A stretch of 64,000 nucleotides of DNA from Siphonodentalium dalli (lineage: Eukaryota > Mollusca > Scaphopoda > Gadilida > Siphonodentaliidae): positions 116,361,509-116,425,508 of the forward strand of contig CP136068.1 of NCBI GenBank assembly GCA_032622095.1, given 5' to 3'. The position numbers were made by a program, and so were the translations under genes. Within the stretch, counting starts at the first letter, position 1. Each line of letters begins with the position of its first letter. The notes under the pieces are model-generated. The model saw nothing but the letters and a program-made list of their open reading frames with translations, ran no database searches and was not told the DNA's origin. Below are positions 1-11,461 of the stretch, piece by piece.

Positions 1-152
1 TTAGTGCAAAATACACTCATGTTCTCTATGAACGATGCAAAGAACTTGGTAATTATAATGAAAAAATGGATTTATGACTCCAGTCATTAATAAGAGATGG
101 TCCCATAAATAGTCAGTTTTAGGGTACAGTCCCCCTTTAAGGGGGCGTTTCG
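1..152. repeat. Right half of a dispersed element with terminal inverted repeats
   Basis: Bases 1-60 match 38968-39030 in the same orientation. The right end, around 92-150 (GAGATGGTCCC...GGTACAGTCCCCCTTT), is the reverse complement of the start of the 38866 copy (AAAGGGGTACTGTAC...GGACCATCTC). The element therefore has terminal inverted repeats and this copy is cut by the window edge. No coding potential is seen. It is probably a non-autonomous DNA transposon; the superfamily is not assigned. Confidence 0.5.
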
Positions 153-334
153 AAATGCCACGATTATATGTACATTCTTGGAACAAAGGTTCTGTTCGCT
201 GTGTGTATTGGAACTGTTATGCCTGAAACAACACTAGGGCTCGTATTCACCAACATGATTTATGTTTGTATAAACCAATTAGTTTATTTGGTAGCGGCTG
301 AAGGCACAATATACCTTCTCTAGCGTCGACACAA

Positions 335-745
335 ACAGGGTCCGCGCTGGACAAATATTCACTTTTGCCAAATACTTTGCCAAATGAAAATATTTTTTGC
401 CAAATTGTTTTAGAATTTGATAAATGCTATCCCTGATAGTATAATTTTCTGCAACATTGAGTCTTATTTTGTTTTTTATCATACAACAATAAACCTATCA
501 CCGAACACTAAAATTGTAGAAGGGTTGCTTTATCAGAAAGGCACATTACAAGAGGATTAGCTATGTAAACACCACCACCACACTAAATACCGGTAATCCC
601 TCACCCATCAATACTAATGCTATCAGATTAACTGCATCTTAAATTAAAAAGTGACTTGCCAAAACTTTTGCCAAATGAAAATATTTTTTTGCCAAATGTG
701 AATTATTTTTGCCATTGGCAAATTTGGCAAGTGGCAGCGCGAACC
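335..745. repeat. TTTGCCAAA-rich direct repeats
   Basis: A segment with repeated TTTGCCAAATGAAAATATTTTT occurs at about 362-400 and again at about 659-700. The words GCGCTGGAC near 346 and its approximate inverse near 737 bracket the region. It may be a small diverged repeat element. The bases between the copies (about 400-655) hold nothing recognisable. Confidence 0.35.
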
Positions 746-1359
746 CTGGACACAAACTGTGTGCGATATGATTAACACAATCTATCATATTTGCCATCTG
801 TTAGCCACACCACGACTAAATTGAGAACAATCACTGGATACAATTCACGTCTTTCTTACACATACATTTATAGCTGTATATAGAGCCTCAAAAACTGAAT
901 CATTCTGCGGAAAGAGTTTTTAGGATATCATTCCTTTCGCCATTTGTGTATTTTGCAACACGACCTTTCTCACGATTGCTCATGATCGAAGTGAACAAAA
1001 CATGTACTGCTATGCGCATGTTACTTGTGTAACCGGTGACCAACAGTAGTCAAATCCCCTTGATTGGTTAATATTACAAGTTACATTATCTCCAGTTATC
1101 TGGTATAGCTTGGTGCCAGGCGATGTGGCCAATACCACCGACGCGAAGCGGAGGGTGGTATTGACCCACTGAGCCTGGTACAACGCTATATACCATTCAA
1201 CGGGAGACGCTGTAACGTATTTACAATCTCGACAATTTGTAACCGCGTTACAAAAATTATCACCACGCATAAGTTTAAGTGGAAATGCTAATGTTGTAAA
1301 TATAACACCCGAGTGCGTTGTTCCGCGTTAAATCTGATAACATATTCGGGTTTAAAAGT
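746..1359. other. No gene recognised
   Basis: I see no supported gene here. Short open frames on both strands have no recognisable domain. Confidence 0.4.
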
Positions 1360-1485
1360 AAACAAAGGTAAACCAAAATCATACCAAAAGGTATGATACA
1401 TATAACAAAGGTACACCAAAAACATACCAGGTATACCAAAAAGGTATACCAAAACATACTAAAGGCATACGCCAAAGGTATATTC
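1360..1485. repeat. Imperfect tandem repeat of CATACCAAAGGTATAC-like units
   Basis: Short units alternating ACCAAAA and GGTATAC recur about eight times with varied spacing. The repeat also creates the hydrophobic open frame read on the minus strand here, which I do not regard as a gene. Confidence 0.5.
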
Positions 1486-3585
1486 TCAGGAAATAGCAAT
1501 CAGTAGTACAACCCGCTCCCAACATCTAAATTATGAAGCGGACAAAGGTAGATAACCCAAAGTTTGTTTTCCCAATCAAGGTTGTTTCCTATCTCTTACA
1601 TCGCAACACGTGGTCGTTTTCAACGAAAGGAACATATATATGGCGTCAGAATTGTGTACTTGGTCTGGTTCTCTATAATAATGGTGATCAACACTGGCAC
1701 AGTTCTTATGATTTATGCTTGCAACGTCGCTTTGTTCATCTATTGTGGATTACAATATCCTTTTATGGATGGTACAGTTATTTAGCACTGGGAATCCTGA
1801 CTGAACATTCATTGTATTATTGACTACTTTTGTTCGGGCGGCTGTTCCGACGGACACGCGATTATACATGAAAGTTACGATTCGAAGCGTGCTGGGGGGG
1901 GGGGGCGGCGTATTTTTAAAATGGTGGTTACTACATGTAGCATGGTATGGGAAACGACTTCCAGTCTAGTGACATGGTATAATCTCATACCATGTCAATA
2001 TTCTGACCACCGTTTGGTCGACTTGAAATGGAGACATGGTAAACTCCTATACAGCCACTACAACGACGATGCCTCTCCGATCGACGACCACATATAGTTT
2101 CGCATTGAGACACATAAACTACCTGGACTACATATAAACCCAGTTGGTGAATATGAGCCCAGCTGTTCATGTTAGACTGGGAATAGGGTGATAATATTCT
2201 GATATATCTACCAAGTAATATTTATTGCAACTTAAATTTAGACATAACGTCAACTGTCCTACTTTCAGTCAATGTTTAGACTAAAATGACATTGATTTGA
2301 ACAACGTCTAACCACGAGGAGCGTTATGTGGGAGTTATCCAATATCTGGATAGACTGCGATACCAGTTGTAAACCAATATAGTGATGCCAATTAAACTCC
2401 CTACTGTCGGAAAGTTGAATTGATTCATGGGAGCCGTGCAGTTGAAAATTGGAATTTGTACACCCAAACTAAGACCCCATAGCCATTTCGCTTTTCACTG
2501 TTCATATTGGGAAGAAGGTATCACATTTGCCTGTGTTTCCTCTCGTATTTGCGTACTATGGCTATTAAATATATTCGCTTCCCGGAAGGGTAATTAAAGT
2601 GTTTTTGGCGTGCGTCCATGTTCGATTGAAGTTTCCGCTTGCGCCGTGAACATTGCTTTGACATTCGATTTGTTATTCTCCGAGCTCAGATACATTGATT
2701 GCTGAAATCAGATTCAATACCAATGAATTTCATCTGCGCGAAGAAGAAGCAAGAGCAGAAAACGATAACTGCATTTTGTCACTTGAAATTCAAAGTGAGA
2801 CAATAAGGTGTTTGTGTTGCATTTAAATTTGCTATTATTGCTTCCTCATAGTGAGTTTTTCACTTTCAAAAGTTCATAGACCTCCATTTGTTGGCCTAAC
2901 AGGCTCGGGCGCACATATTTGGGAACATTGCTGAGGGGCTAAAGTACAGATTGTAGGATAATCCATCATGTGCAGAGTGCAGACGCACTCGTTTGCAACA
3001 TTGCTGAGCGGGGTTATTAAATACATATGCGCCTGTTGGTACAGGAACATATTTTATTGTGACCCAATAATAGCCGAAAGTATACTTACATAGTGCTGCA
3101 ACATATCATTGTGCAAATAGGTTCATATTTGCCCTAAATAGTCACATTGTTGGAAATATTTTATTATCAAATAAGTTCATATATATAAAGAGCGTGAATC
3201 TGGTGAGTCGTCTCGATGAAAACATGTTGATTAAATAATGCTAAGGTGTGCTTATTTCGTATGTATATAGTCCCATGTTCGCCTGTTTAAAAAAAACGAG
3301 TTTAGGTCCATATAGAGCGTATATTGAGGTAAATAATGCCAATATGAGTTTATTTCGCTCATTAAAATGAGCCCGTTATGGGCTTATCTTGATGATAACA
3401 GGCTGGGTAACAACATGAAATAAAGAAATAATGAAATAATGCTGATGAAACGTGCAAACCGGTTCTGGGCAGAAGCTACTAAACGTATCAGAGCCCCTCT
3501 CCCATGGCGGCAAGCTGCTGACGAAAGTCGATAAATGGTTACGATTACGAGGTGATGAATATGATGTGATGAATATAATGTGAGG
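1486..3585. other. No gene recognised; small palindrome and homopolymer
   Basis: No supported gene. An open frame at 1564-1785 (+) encodes about 73 residues, with hydrophobic stretches around VYLVWFSIIMVI and VLMIYACNVALFIYC, but it has no recognisable domain. A run of 12 G lies at 1894-1905. A perfect 10-bp-arm inverted repeat (GACATGGTAT / ATACCATGTC) lies at 1971-1996. Scattered GTTCATAT and CATATAG words at about 3110-3370 belong to the dispersed family also seen at 38.3, 62.8-63.1 and 63.8 kb. Confidence 0.4.
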
Positions 3586-3589
3586 TGAT

Positions 3590-3730
3590 GATTGATTGAT
3601 TGAGGGTTTAACGTCGTCATAGTCGCTAGGCCATATCACAACCCAGAACAGAATCAGGTATCAAATACGAGCGTAGCGAAGCAACTTTGTAGATAAATCA
3701 GACAGTGGATTAGATTAAAACAATGCTATG
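3590..3730. repeat. Dispersed GGTTTAACGTCGT repeat, copy 1
   Basis: It begins with a GATTGATTGA run followed by GGGTTTAACGTCGT and GCCATATCAC, then GAAGCAACT and a GACAGTG(A/G)ATTAGA(C/T)TAAAA tail. The same ordered words recur at about 22236-22360, so this is a dispersed short repeat, possibly SINE-like. I see no clear RNA polymerase III boxes. Confidence 0.45.
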
Positions 3731-3850
3731 AGCTGTGTAAAAATATCCTAATATCGATAATGTGACTAAAAAGCTCTCATTTTCAGCACATTATCAACTC
3801 AAATTAAAACCATTCTAAGCAGATTATCTACCTAAAATAAGGTCTATTAT
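3731..3850 (-). repeat. MITE-like element of the GATAATGTGCTG family, copy 1
   Basis: The words CGATAATGTG, CAGCACATTATC, ATTCTAAGCAGAT and TATCTACC are arranged as an inverted pair around a short loop. Copies lie at about 24775-24915 and 28690-28820. Within each copy the two halves are near inverted complements (AGTCGATAATGTG and CACATTATCGACT), a MITE or foldback structure. Confidence 0.55.
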
Positions 3851-4464
3851 TAATTAGCTACAGCTTATCGGCCGCAATAAGTAAAACGCTGCCCGCGTCA
3901 TAAGTAACAAAATGTCGGCCAATAAGTAGAAAACGCGGCCAATAAGTCAAGGTAACGTAAAGACGTCATACGTAATTAGCTCGATCGGAAAAGAATATTG
4001 CGTCGACGGAAGATAGGTTGCAGTTGAATTAGGGACAGTCACTGTTTTTGGGAGTAAATATACATGTACGTGGATGAACTACATGTATCCGTATCAATAT
4101 CATTCCCAATGGAAACTGACAGTACTGTGAAATCGCTGCAAGTTCTTCACAAAGTTCACAAGAATAAAAAATGCTGGAATAATTGTTAATTTAATAAAAC
4201 ACAATGGCATATCTATGTTAATATATTCATCCTGTGAAATTATTGCCATTGTTGCTAATTAATAAAATACTTCGGTCTGTCGTATTAGCCTTCGGCCTGC
4301 GGCCTCAGGCCAACACGACAGACCTCGGCCTCATAACTCGGCCAATATGGAAACAACCAATTAATAACATATATTATAAACAGATGTGCGGGTTATCGAG
4401 AGAACAGGCTGAATAAAAACACCCAAGAGGAATGTTTCCACCTGGAGTCAGGAATAACCAATAA
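3851..4464. other. No gene; GGCCAATAAGT words and a GGCC-rich palindrome
   Basis: A (C)GGCCAATAAGT-like word recurs several times at 3868-3950. An inverted repeat with 10-bp arms (GGTCTGTCGT / ACGACAGACC) lies at 4274-4324 around a CGGCCTGCGGCCTCAGG core. No coding feature is supported. Confidence 0.4.
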
Positions 4465-4625
4465 CAATAACCAACAAGTGGGCAATCATACTATAAACGT
4501 ATAAAAGTAGTACAAGAATAGATAATAAACATCAAATAAATAACACGAAATTACAAGGATCCACATCGAAATATGTGAAGTAGCTTTTCAAATCAGATTT
4601 TGCATTGACACAGATTGACAAGGTA
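4465..4625. repeat. Dispersed repeat, copy 1 (second copy at 40385-40545)
   Basis: About 160 bp aligns, with small differences, to 40385-40545. Shared landmarks are GCAATCATACTATAAA, AAAAGTAGTACAAGAATAG, AAGGATCCACATCGAAATATG and GGTATTTATAATAT (the last only partly). No coding potential is seen. Confidence 0.55.
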
Positions 4626-5189
4626 TTTATAATATGAACTTTTATCAATGCGTCAAACTAACGGTCGGGTGGATGAGACAAAATTTCATCGTTCACCCAC
4701 CCACCCGACAGCATCGATCCAAAAATATTGTTTGTTGTCTTTGAGAGTTAACCTTTTCTCAATAATCATGGTCAAATTTTTTGAAAGTTCAAAGATGTAC
4801 CTCTCTTTCGTAGAGTCGAAACGTTTGAATGACTTTGGCAATCTTTGTTTCGAAGCAACAGGCAAATTTTTTTTTTGGAACGATAGGATCAATTTGCATT
4901 CATTTAGGTTCTTTCTGATGAAATGTCTCAACGGCAGAAGCTGCAGCCATTACCTGCGCGCTACATGTACTAGAACAGGAATAATATCAGTCTTCTCAAC
5001 TTGTGTTGCTACATGTAGTGATATACTGATGTGTTTGGGTTGAATCTGTCTCTGAGTGCTGGCATCAACACACTGTTGTGGTAGACACGATTGCTGAGTA
5101 TGTGGCCTGTGGAATGTATGGTCGAGGACCAACTATTTTCTTAGCATCTATTTATGACAGATGCTTCTCAGACATACATTGTTGAATCT

Positions 5190-5870
5190 TCACTTCATAT
5201 TCCCAAAATGGGACATGAACGATTCATTGCAGCATGTCAACCTTGACACTGAACATTTCTTAAGATTCGTACAACCCGTATGATCATGAACAGAAATAGA
5301 ACATCGTGCACATATGGTTTCTTTTCTTTTACAATGTTCCTGGCTATGTGGCCATACCCCTGTCATTTGAAGCATCTCAACGGGTTTTGGAACATATATG
5401 CTTAAATCCATCTTCATATACCCAACCTTCAATGTGGATGTTCGCACAGATTGATGGTCAGAAGATAACTATTCAAAGGAACTTTTGTTCATCAATTGTT
5501 TCTGTAAATCTGCTGACTTCTGTAACTCCATGTGGTGCTAACTCAGCCAATATTTCTTACTTAGAAGAATCAGCTATATCGCAAGTTATCAACACAGCTC
5601 GGCTAATGTTCGATGTCTTGTGTGGAGTAATCAACACTGGTGTTTGTGCATTATATATTGATTGCACATGAGCAGCTTGAATTTTTCTTGACCATTCGAT
5701 CATAAGATAGTCATGTAGTCGCCCAGTCGTGCTCGGTTTGGCATATTTTAATTGTTCTGCTATGTTTTGTAGCGTTTTTATCAATCACATATACAGAAGG
5801 TCTCTTGGCACTTGGGTCAAAACCAAGGACTACCCTTCAAATTATGGTCGGGCCAATGACTAGTACACAG
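5190..5870 (-). pseudogene. Decayed LINE ORF1 (gag-like) with zinc-knuckle remnant
   Basis: Read on the minus strand, two open segments fit one gag-like nucleic-acid-binding protein of non-LTR retrotransposons. The upstream one (5557-5784) contains TPHKTSNISRAVL, which resembles the conserved start of the RNA-binding part. The downstream one (5190-5447) contains VPKPVEMLQ, then HCKRKETICARCSISVHDHTGC, a recognisable but damaged cysteine/histidine knuckle region. The frame between them is broken, the first knuckle cysteines are lost, and stops interrupt the reading. In the family this protein binds the element RNA. This copy cannot be functional. The clade is probably Jockey-like. I found no matching ORF2 downstream on the same strand. 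Confidence 0.55.
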
Positions 5871-7265
5871 CTGAAAGGGTGACACATCTAGCCACTGCAT
5901 ATAGCAGCCTCTCGGTACCTCGCCACTGTGAGATAGGCGTGAACAGTACGAGTTTGAAACACTTAACAGTCATGAAGACGAAATGCAAACAGACATGACA
6001 CAAAAGAAACAACATACACGAACAACAAAAGACACAACTAGACACCAGAAACATAATAGAACAGATGGCAGAAATGTAATCTGATACACTGGTGAGGCGT
6101 GACTAGCCAATTGATTGAGCCGGGTCATGTCAACCACCCATCTTGAAGATATGTAGGACCAAAGAAGGCCATGAGATAAGCCGTATCCACAGGTCGACGC
6201 ATCGGGTGATACGCCGTTAATTCGCACATCTGCATTTTCTGTATATAAGTTCATTTTAGTTTGTGTCACCTCACTCATCATTCTTACAAACTCAAACAAA
6301 GAGTCGGACCACCATAAAGCACGGATCACCAGCTCTCATGATCACGATGAACACGCCATCGATAATCCCCAGAGATGTGACACCGTGCTGGAACACTTGC
6401 ATGATGCTCCGTGCGTGAACTGGACGCTACATGCTTACTGGATTCCAGCTGATTTTGGACTTCCAGTTCGACCCGGCACTGTCCGTATGATGGCTCTCCA
6501 TTGGGAGGGGACTGGAGACTGCAAAATCAGCTAGAAAGTCTCAAAACAACATTATCCAAGTGAGATGGTCCACCAGGCGACACCTCCCGCAAAGCCGAGA
6601 TTCCTGCGCAGTTCAACTTACTGATGTACTCTCCACCATCACGGACATACATGAACACCCCCGACGTCACCCCGACGACTCCGGAATACATCGAGTCGGA
6701 GTCTTCACTTCCCTCTCCTACAACAACCACAAAACCAATACCCGAACCAGCTTACATATTCTCCTAAATATAATGAGCAAAAAGAATCACTTTGACAATA
6801 TCAAACACAAGAAGAATGACGGCAAGCTGAAAATAACAAAATATAAAGACGAATATAGAACGGGAATGGAAAAAAGGAAAACAATAAAAGCATTAATAAG
6901 AACAAAGGGTCGGTATGCTTCCTCCATCAGCAAAAACATCATCACCAGAACCAATGGACAAAAAGAAAAGACAACAGAAGAAACTAGAGCCAGACAGCAT
7001 CTGACAACTCCACCTCAACTTATCCCCTGTTAGCATTTGTACCAACAACCACCGCCAACACAATCGAGCTCCGTCGATATAACAAGTTATACATGTAGGG
7101 TGAAACTTCACCTGCTAATCCGTTTGAATATCGATAGCCATCTACTAGTGAACCCCAATTAAGTATCTTTCGCTATCTAATCGTGTGGGTATTATTAGGT
7201 GGCATTGTAACAGAAACTCCCATTGCTGTGTGGACCACTTCCAACTATACTGGAATGTTCGATAG
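5871..7265. other. No gene recognised; lysine/threonine-rich open frame
   Basis: Bases 6560-7033 (+) are open for 157 codons. The product is hydrophilic and rich in K, T and R, with no domain I can name. The 5970-6329 minus frame probably includes decayed sequence upstream of the gag remnant. Neither is a convincing gene. Confidence 0.35.
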
Positions 7266-7269
7266 TTTT

Positions 7270-7560
7270 GATTGTATCAATAAGCGTTAATTCCACCAGA
7301 ACGACTCAACTTTCATTTCAACCAGAAATCAGCTCTATCATAATTAAACAACTTCGATGGAAATTCATCATAATAATTACGAAACTACCGCGATGATCCG
7401 TCAGCAGACGACTAAATGTTGCAGACGATCAATCTGAATTCGTGAACGATATTATCAATCAAATCAAGTATAAATGATCAACAGCGCAATCAGGGGTGAC
7501 ATAATGCTTCTCCGTTTGGCTATTCCTGTAGAGAACACTGAGACTGAAATTAAAGATGCA
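7270..7560 (+). repeat. Family A repeat, copy 1
   Basis: It shares ordered words with 8170-8930 and 19311-19640: ACGAAACTAC, TCCGTCAG, GACTAAATG, GTTGCAGACGA, GTGAACGA, AAGTATAAATGATCAAC and GGGTGACA...AATGCTTCTC. The dispersed unit is several hundred bp with roughly 75-85 percent apparent similarity by eye. No coding potential. Confidence 0.55.
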
Positions 7561-7822
7561 TGTACTTAAGTCGCCTGTATATAGGTTTGTCAGTGCGCGG
7601 CAAATGAGATGTCGTCATTTAAGTGCATGCCACTTTAACCCTTAATTAAGCAATGGGAGCTCCCATTGTACTTGCGTCGCCAGTATATATGTGTGTCAGA
7701 GCGCGGAAAACGAGCAATGGGAACTCCCATTCAGTTCTTCAATCTGTACATTTAAATGACATAGTCTTCCTTTGTATTGCTTAAAGATACTGCAAACGGG
7801 AGATAAAGGAACACTCAATGAA

Positions 7823-8089
7823 TTAACCCTTTCATGATGAGAGCTGCGCTTTCGCAGCATTAAAGATCCTACGCTAGTGCATTCTCTTATATATGCGAGT
7901 CTCATACACATAAGGAGCCTCGCATATATTAGAGAATGCACTGGCTTACAATGTCAAGGTAAATATTGTTAGGCCAATGCATTATCTTATATATGTGAGG
8001 CTCTCTATGGGAGATTCGCATATATAAGAGAATGCATTGGCACAGGGTTTTCGCAAACTTTCGGGAAGCTCCAGTCATGGAAGGGTTAA
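7823..8089. mobile_element. piggyBac-like MITE with TTAA target duplication
   Basis: TTAA at both ends (7823-7826 and 8086-8089) flanks inverted termini CCCTTTCATGA and TCATGGAAGGG. A TTAA duplication with CCCT-type termini is the signature of piggyBac transposons. The 267-bp element has no transposase, so it is non-autonomous. Internally it contains two separate palindromes of about 70-90 bp, each with arms of the type TGCATTCTCTTATATATGCG. The same palindromes are found in the copies at 52286, 61728 and 63961. Confidence 0.7.
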
Positions 8090-8169
8090 ATTGCAGAAGT
8101 TTTCAACAAACAACAAAATAGACAAATTAGCTGATTAAGTCTATAAAACAAGGTATTATTCGAGTATTC

Positions 8170-8935
8170 GGATAATCATGTAACGTTCCCCCATTTCGAC
8201 AGAAATTCATCACAATAATTACGAAACAACGGCGATGGTCCGTCAGCGGATGACTAAATGTTGCAGACGACCAATCTTTGATTCGTGAACGACATCTATG
8301 ACCAACATCATCATACTGTATAACATAATTGTTTTTCTTTGCCAAGTGTTACTGGAAGCCTTAGATTAAACTATGCATCACAATTGTATGAACGTTAAAA
8401 TGATAGGTTAAACACGCAATGTTTGTTGAATATATAAGCAGCAGATTCTCGCAAATGAATCTATGTGAATCAATTATCTACTCATACTACAATCTACTAC
8501 ATATCTACCCTACTTATATTTCGACCGAACTTTCTCATACGAAACTACGGTCCTATAGTCCATTAAGCGTCAGCTGATTACTGAATGTCGCAGACGACCT
8601 TTCTGGTCCGTGAACGACATCAATGCTCATACTGGTGATATAATTAATATTTAATGAGTATTTCGACCGAATTTTCGCATACGAAACTGCGACTGAATGT
8701 CGCAGACAACCTATCTGTTCGCGATCGACATAAATCACGACAGGTATAAATGATCAGCATGGTCACAATGGATGATAGAATTCTTCTCATGTTGCCTATT
8801 TCTTTATGAGAAACCTTACATTAGACAGGATATCATACTAGGTAGGGACGTTCGGATGACATATTAAACAGACACTTCCTAGTTGAAGATTCCCGTAATT
8901 GAATAAATGTTAATCAAGTGCAGCGAGTACTTGAG
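8170..8935 (+). repeat. Family A repeat, two or more adjacent partial units
   Basis: The words CGACCGAACTTTCTCATACGAAAC, TGTCGCAGACGACC and GTGAACGACAT recur around 8190-8300, 8522-8630 and 8661-8735. CTTA(GA/CA)TTAAAC-like and ATGTTTGTTGAA or ATTCCCG(C/T)AA words recur at 8358-8460 and 8812-8900. This is a diverged tandem organisation with units of roughly 350-450 bp. Confidence 0.55.
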
Positions 8936-9423
8936 TACTTGAGTCACCTAAAATATAACTCAACTATAGCTGACAAAGTGATAAAGGTTCCATTCGGGAG
9001 CCGCCTTTATTCGGCGTCGGAGGGTCCTGCGGTCCCTGTGAGCGTTTCGCGCACATTTTGATCGTGGTTAAATATTTGGATTGAAAAATAAATAATTAAT
9101 TTTGTGTTTGTTTAATTCTGTTATGTCGAGAAATTGACAAAATTGTCACCCGTGACTGAAACATGTGCATGCCGCCATAATGCATTATTATATTATCACA
9201 AGTTTCTTTCCCAATTCCTATGTTAAAACGTAACGAAAAAACAGAGATATCTAATGATTTTCACCTCATTAATCAAACAAGATGTTAATAACAGTTCTGA
9301 GTCACGTCAGATACTTCAGGAGTTAACATAATTTATTATCAGACCTGAAAATAGATAGGATTTTCCCAGCGACGTTCAACGTCACAACGTCTTGTCCAAT
9401 CAAAGTGCGTTTCATATAATAAA
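8936..9423. other. No gene recognised
   Basis: Nothing supported. A short TTGAGTACTTGAGT direct repeat lies near 8930-8945. Confidence 0.4.
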
Positions 9424-9539
9424 ACAGTTATCGCATTGTTTCTTTGTTGACACGAGGAATTGTCAGCCCTTGGAAGTCAATATTGACTTCCTCGGGTTGA
9501 CAATTCCTCGTGTCAACCTCGAAATAATGCGATAACTGT
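9424..9539. repeat. 116-bp near-perfect palindrome
   Basis: Left arm ACAGTTATCGCATTGTTTC...TTGACACGAGGAATTGTCA pairs with right arm TGACAATTCCTCGTGTCAA...ATAATGCGATAACTGT. The centre, around 9475-9490, also folds (AAGTCAATATTGACTT). Two short unpaired bulges are present. It would extrude as a long hairpin. Confidence 0.75.
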
Positions 9540-9839
9540 ATAACGTTTGGTGTAATTTCCACCCAGCCCATGATACCTACGTGGCAAAACACACATACAT
9601 GTAGAGTCAATATATAAGACACTTTACCCGATCGCGTAAGAAACGATGAAAACGTCAACCGAACGTCATTGATATCATAACGCGATGTCTGCATGTTTAA
9701 TTGCGACAACGCATATATGATGCTTACATGGCCAAATTACCCCTAGATATGAAGCTTCATCGTACATATGTACAATTTGAAAATTATCCGCTCATAAATA
9801 CGAGCTAAATGTTTTGCCAATATATTCAAATTAAGACAT
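9540..9839. other. No gene recognised
   Basis: Nothing identifiable. A short open frame on the minus strand overlaps the preceding palindrome and is not regarded as a gene. Confidence 0.35.
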
Positions 9840-10075
9840 ATAAGATGCATACGCAAAGATGCAGGGATTTAGTGATGCAAAGAGTTAAATCTAAGATGGA
9901 TGCTAAGGTCCCTGTTTTCGGAACTCGTAAAAGCTACGATAGCATATCTACATGTAGATGTCATCACAAACATGCATATGCAATTTGAGATCAATCAAAT
10001 GAAAGATGATGCCTATATAGAGCAAAGGATTAAGTGATGCAAACAGCAAAATTCAAAGTTTAGAAACTCATGGGA
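9840..10075 (+). repeat. Family B array, left outlying units
   Basis: Two diverged units contain GATTTAGTGATGCAAAGAG(T)TAAATCTAAGATGG and GATTAAGTGATGCAAACAGCAAAATTCAAAG. They match the array at 18596-19030 and 20690-22010. Confidence 0.5.
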
Positions 10076-10882
10076 AACGGACTTAAATAACTCGAGCCGT
10101 GGCCGTATATATAGAATTTTCAAGCACGATTTATCAAGCCAGACGCCGTTTATTAATAACGTTTTCGGACATATGCCCCAATACAATCACTATGCTATGA
10201 GCGAACTACTTAATCAGAAAAATCCAACAAGATTATGTGATTTTATTAAAATTGTTAACCACGAATGATAGCGATTATAATACTCAATACGGTCACACGG
10301 AGGAACCGAACCCGGGAAAACAAGGATATCCCGGGAAAACAAGGATGGCCAACGCGGCAACAAGTAAAATTTGGGTTTTCGGTGGCGATGAAATTGAGTT
10401 TTCGCCGCTACAGTCCGTTTGTTAGGACAATGGAACGGTACGTATCACCTATAATTGATTTAACCCAGTGAACTGGTTATTGTGAAGGGTGCTGGCAGTG
10501 GTTAAATGTCTGAGCAAACGATACACGCTGCTGTAGTGGTGCCACCAACTGGATACCCTTGGTCAAAATACCGGCATTGTTGACAAAACATCCATCATTT
10601 TTTTCAAAAATATACACTTATCGGTGGGTGCGATTGAGCCGATTCGAAGCCAAACATCTCCCAAGCATTTCCACAAAATTTCAGTGCAAATGTCCCACAA
10701 ATAAGCATTTTATTGAGCATAACGTGAAGGTGGTGCAACGATTATTCAGCTATGGAAATGTAGTAGTTATATAGCTATGTGGTATATACAACACGTGTAC
10801 GCTTTGTCAATAACCCCTATATATGCGACCAAGTTAATATGTTAACTATACTTTTATATTTACAGAACGAGATCGAATAGTG

Positions 10883-11163
10883 CCGATTTGTCCGATATGG
10901 ATGGAGTCGTTCCACTTCAAGACATAGACGGGATAGATGTCGAGTGAATATTCCTTGATCAAACCATTCCGTTTGAGGATAAAGTTGTTATGACATCAAC
11001 ACCAAAGTCGTCAAAAAAGTCAACCACTGAGTCTGAGTCTGAGTTTGAGAGTTCGTTAACATGCGGCATATGTGAGAAATCATTCAAATCGGCGATTCGA
11101 TTAAATCGACGTACGAAAAAGCATTCGGGGGAAATGATGGCATGCGAGCATATCCACATCGGA
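10883..11163 (+). pseudogene. Captured C2H2 zinc-finger exon fragment in the foldback loop
   Basis: The unpaired loop of the foldback contains a coding-like stretch preceded, at the inner end of the left arm, by a pyrimidine-rich run ending TTTACAG, which looks like a splice acceptor. In one frame it reads an acidic segment (DLSDMDGVVPLQDIDG), a TGA stop around 10945, then continues in frame. After Met at 10990 comes a Ser/Glu-rich linker and a C2H2-like finger: LTCGICEKSFKSAI, then LNRRTKKHSGE. The two cysteines and the last histidine with the HSGE linker are present, but the first zinc-binding histidine position reads arginine. The in-frame stop and the damaged finger indicate a non-functional captured gene piece. 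The parent gene is not in the window. Confidence 0.6.
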
Positions 11164-11307
11164 CACTATTCGATCTCGTTCTGTAAATATAAAAGTAGTT
11201 AACATATTTAACTTGGTCGCATATATAGGGGTTATTGACAAAGCGTACACGTGTTGTATATACCACATAGCTATATAACTATACTACATTTCCATAGCTG
11301 AATAATC

Positions 11308-11461
11308 CTATGATACTTGATTTGCATCTTACGGCATATATATCAACAACAATAGTGATATATGTACCACATAGCTGCACAAACCTATTTTCGAACATCA
11401 TATTTGAATACATTCGTATCTTGTGTTCCGCGTTGGCACTTCCTCGTCACCCGCGTTGTCA
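11308..11461. mobile_element. 154-bp nested insertion with AATAATC duplication
   Basis: The right arm of the foldback reads AATAATC (11301-11307), then 154 bp absent from the left arm, then AATAATC again (11462-11468) and resumes homology with CGTTGCAC. The left arm around 10735-10750 keeps the uninterrupted site. This fits an insertion with a 7-bp target duplication after the arms had formed. The insert has no obvious inverted ends. Confidence 0.55.

Noticed and set aside
1275-1499. Hydrophobic minus-strand protein
   Set aside because: It is produced by the ACCAAAGGTATAC tandem repeat read in reverse.
4648-5043. 131-codon plus-strand gene
   Set aside because: It lies antisense to, and just downstream of, the decayed gag remnant, with no recognisable product.
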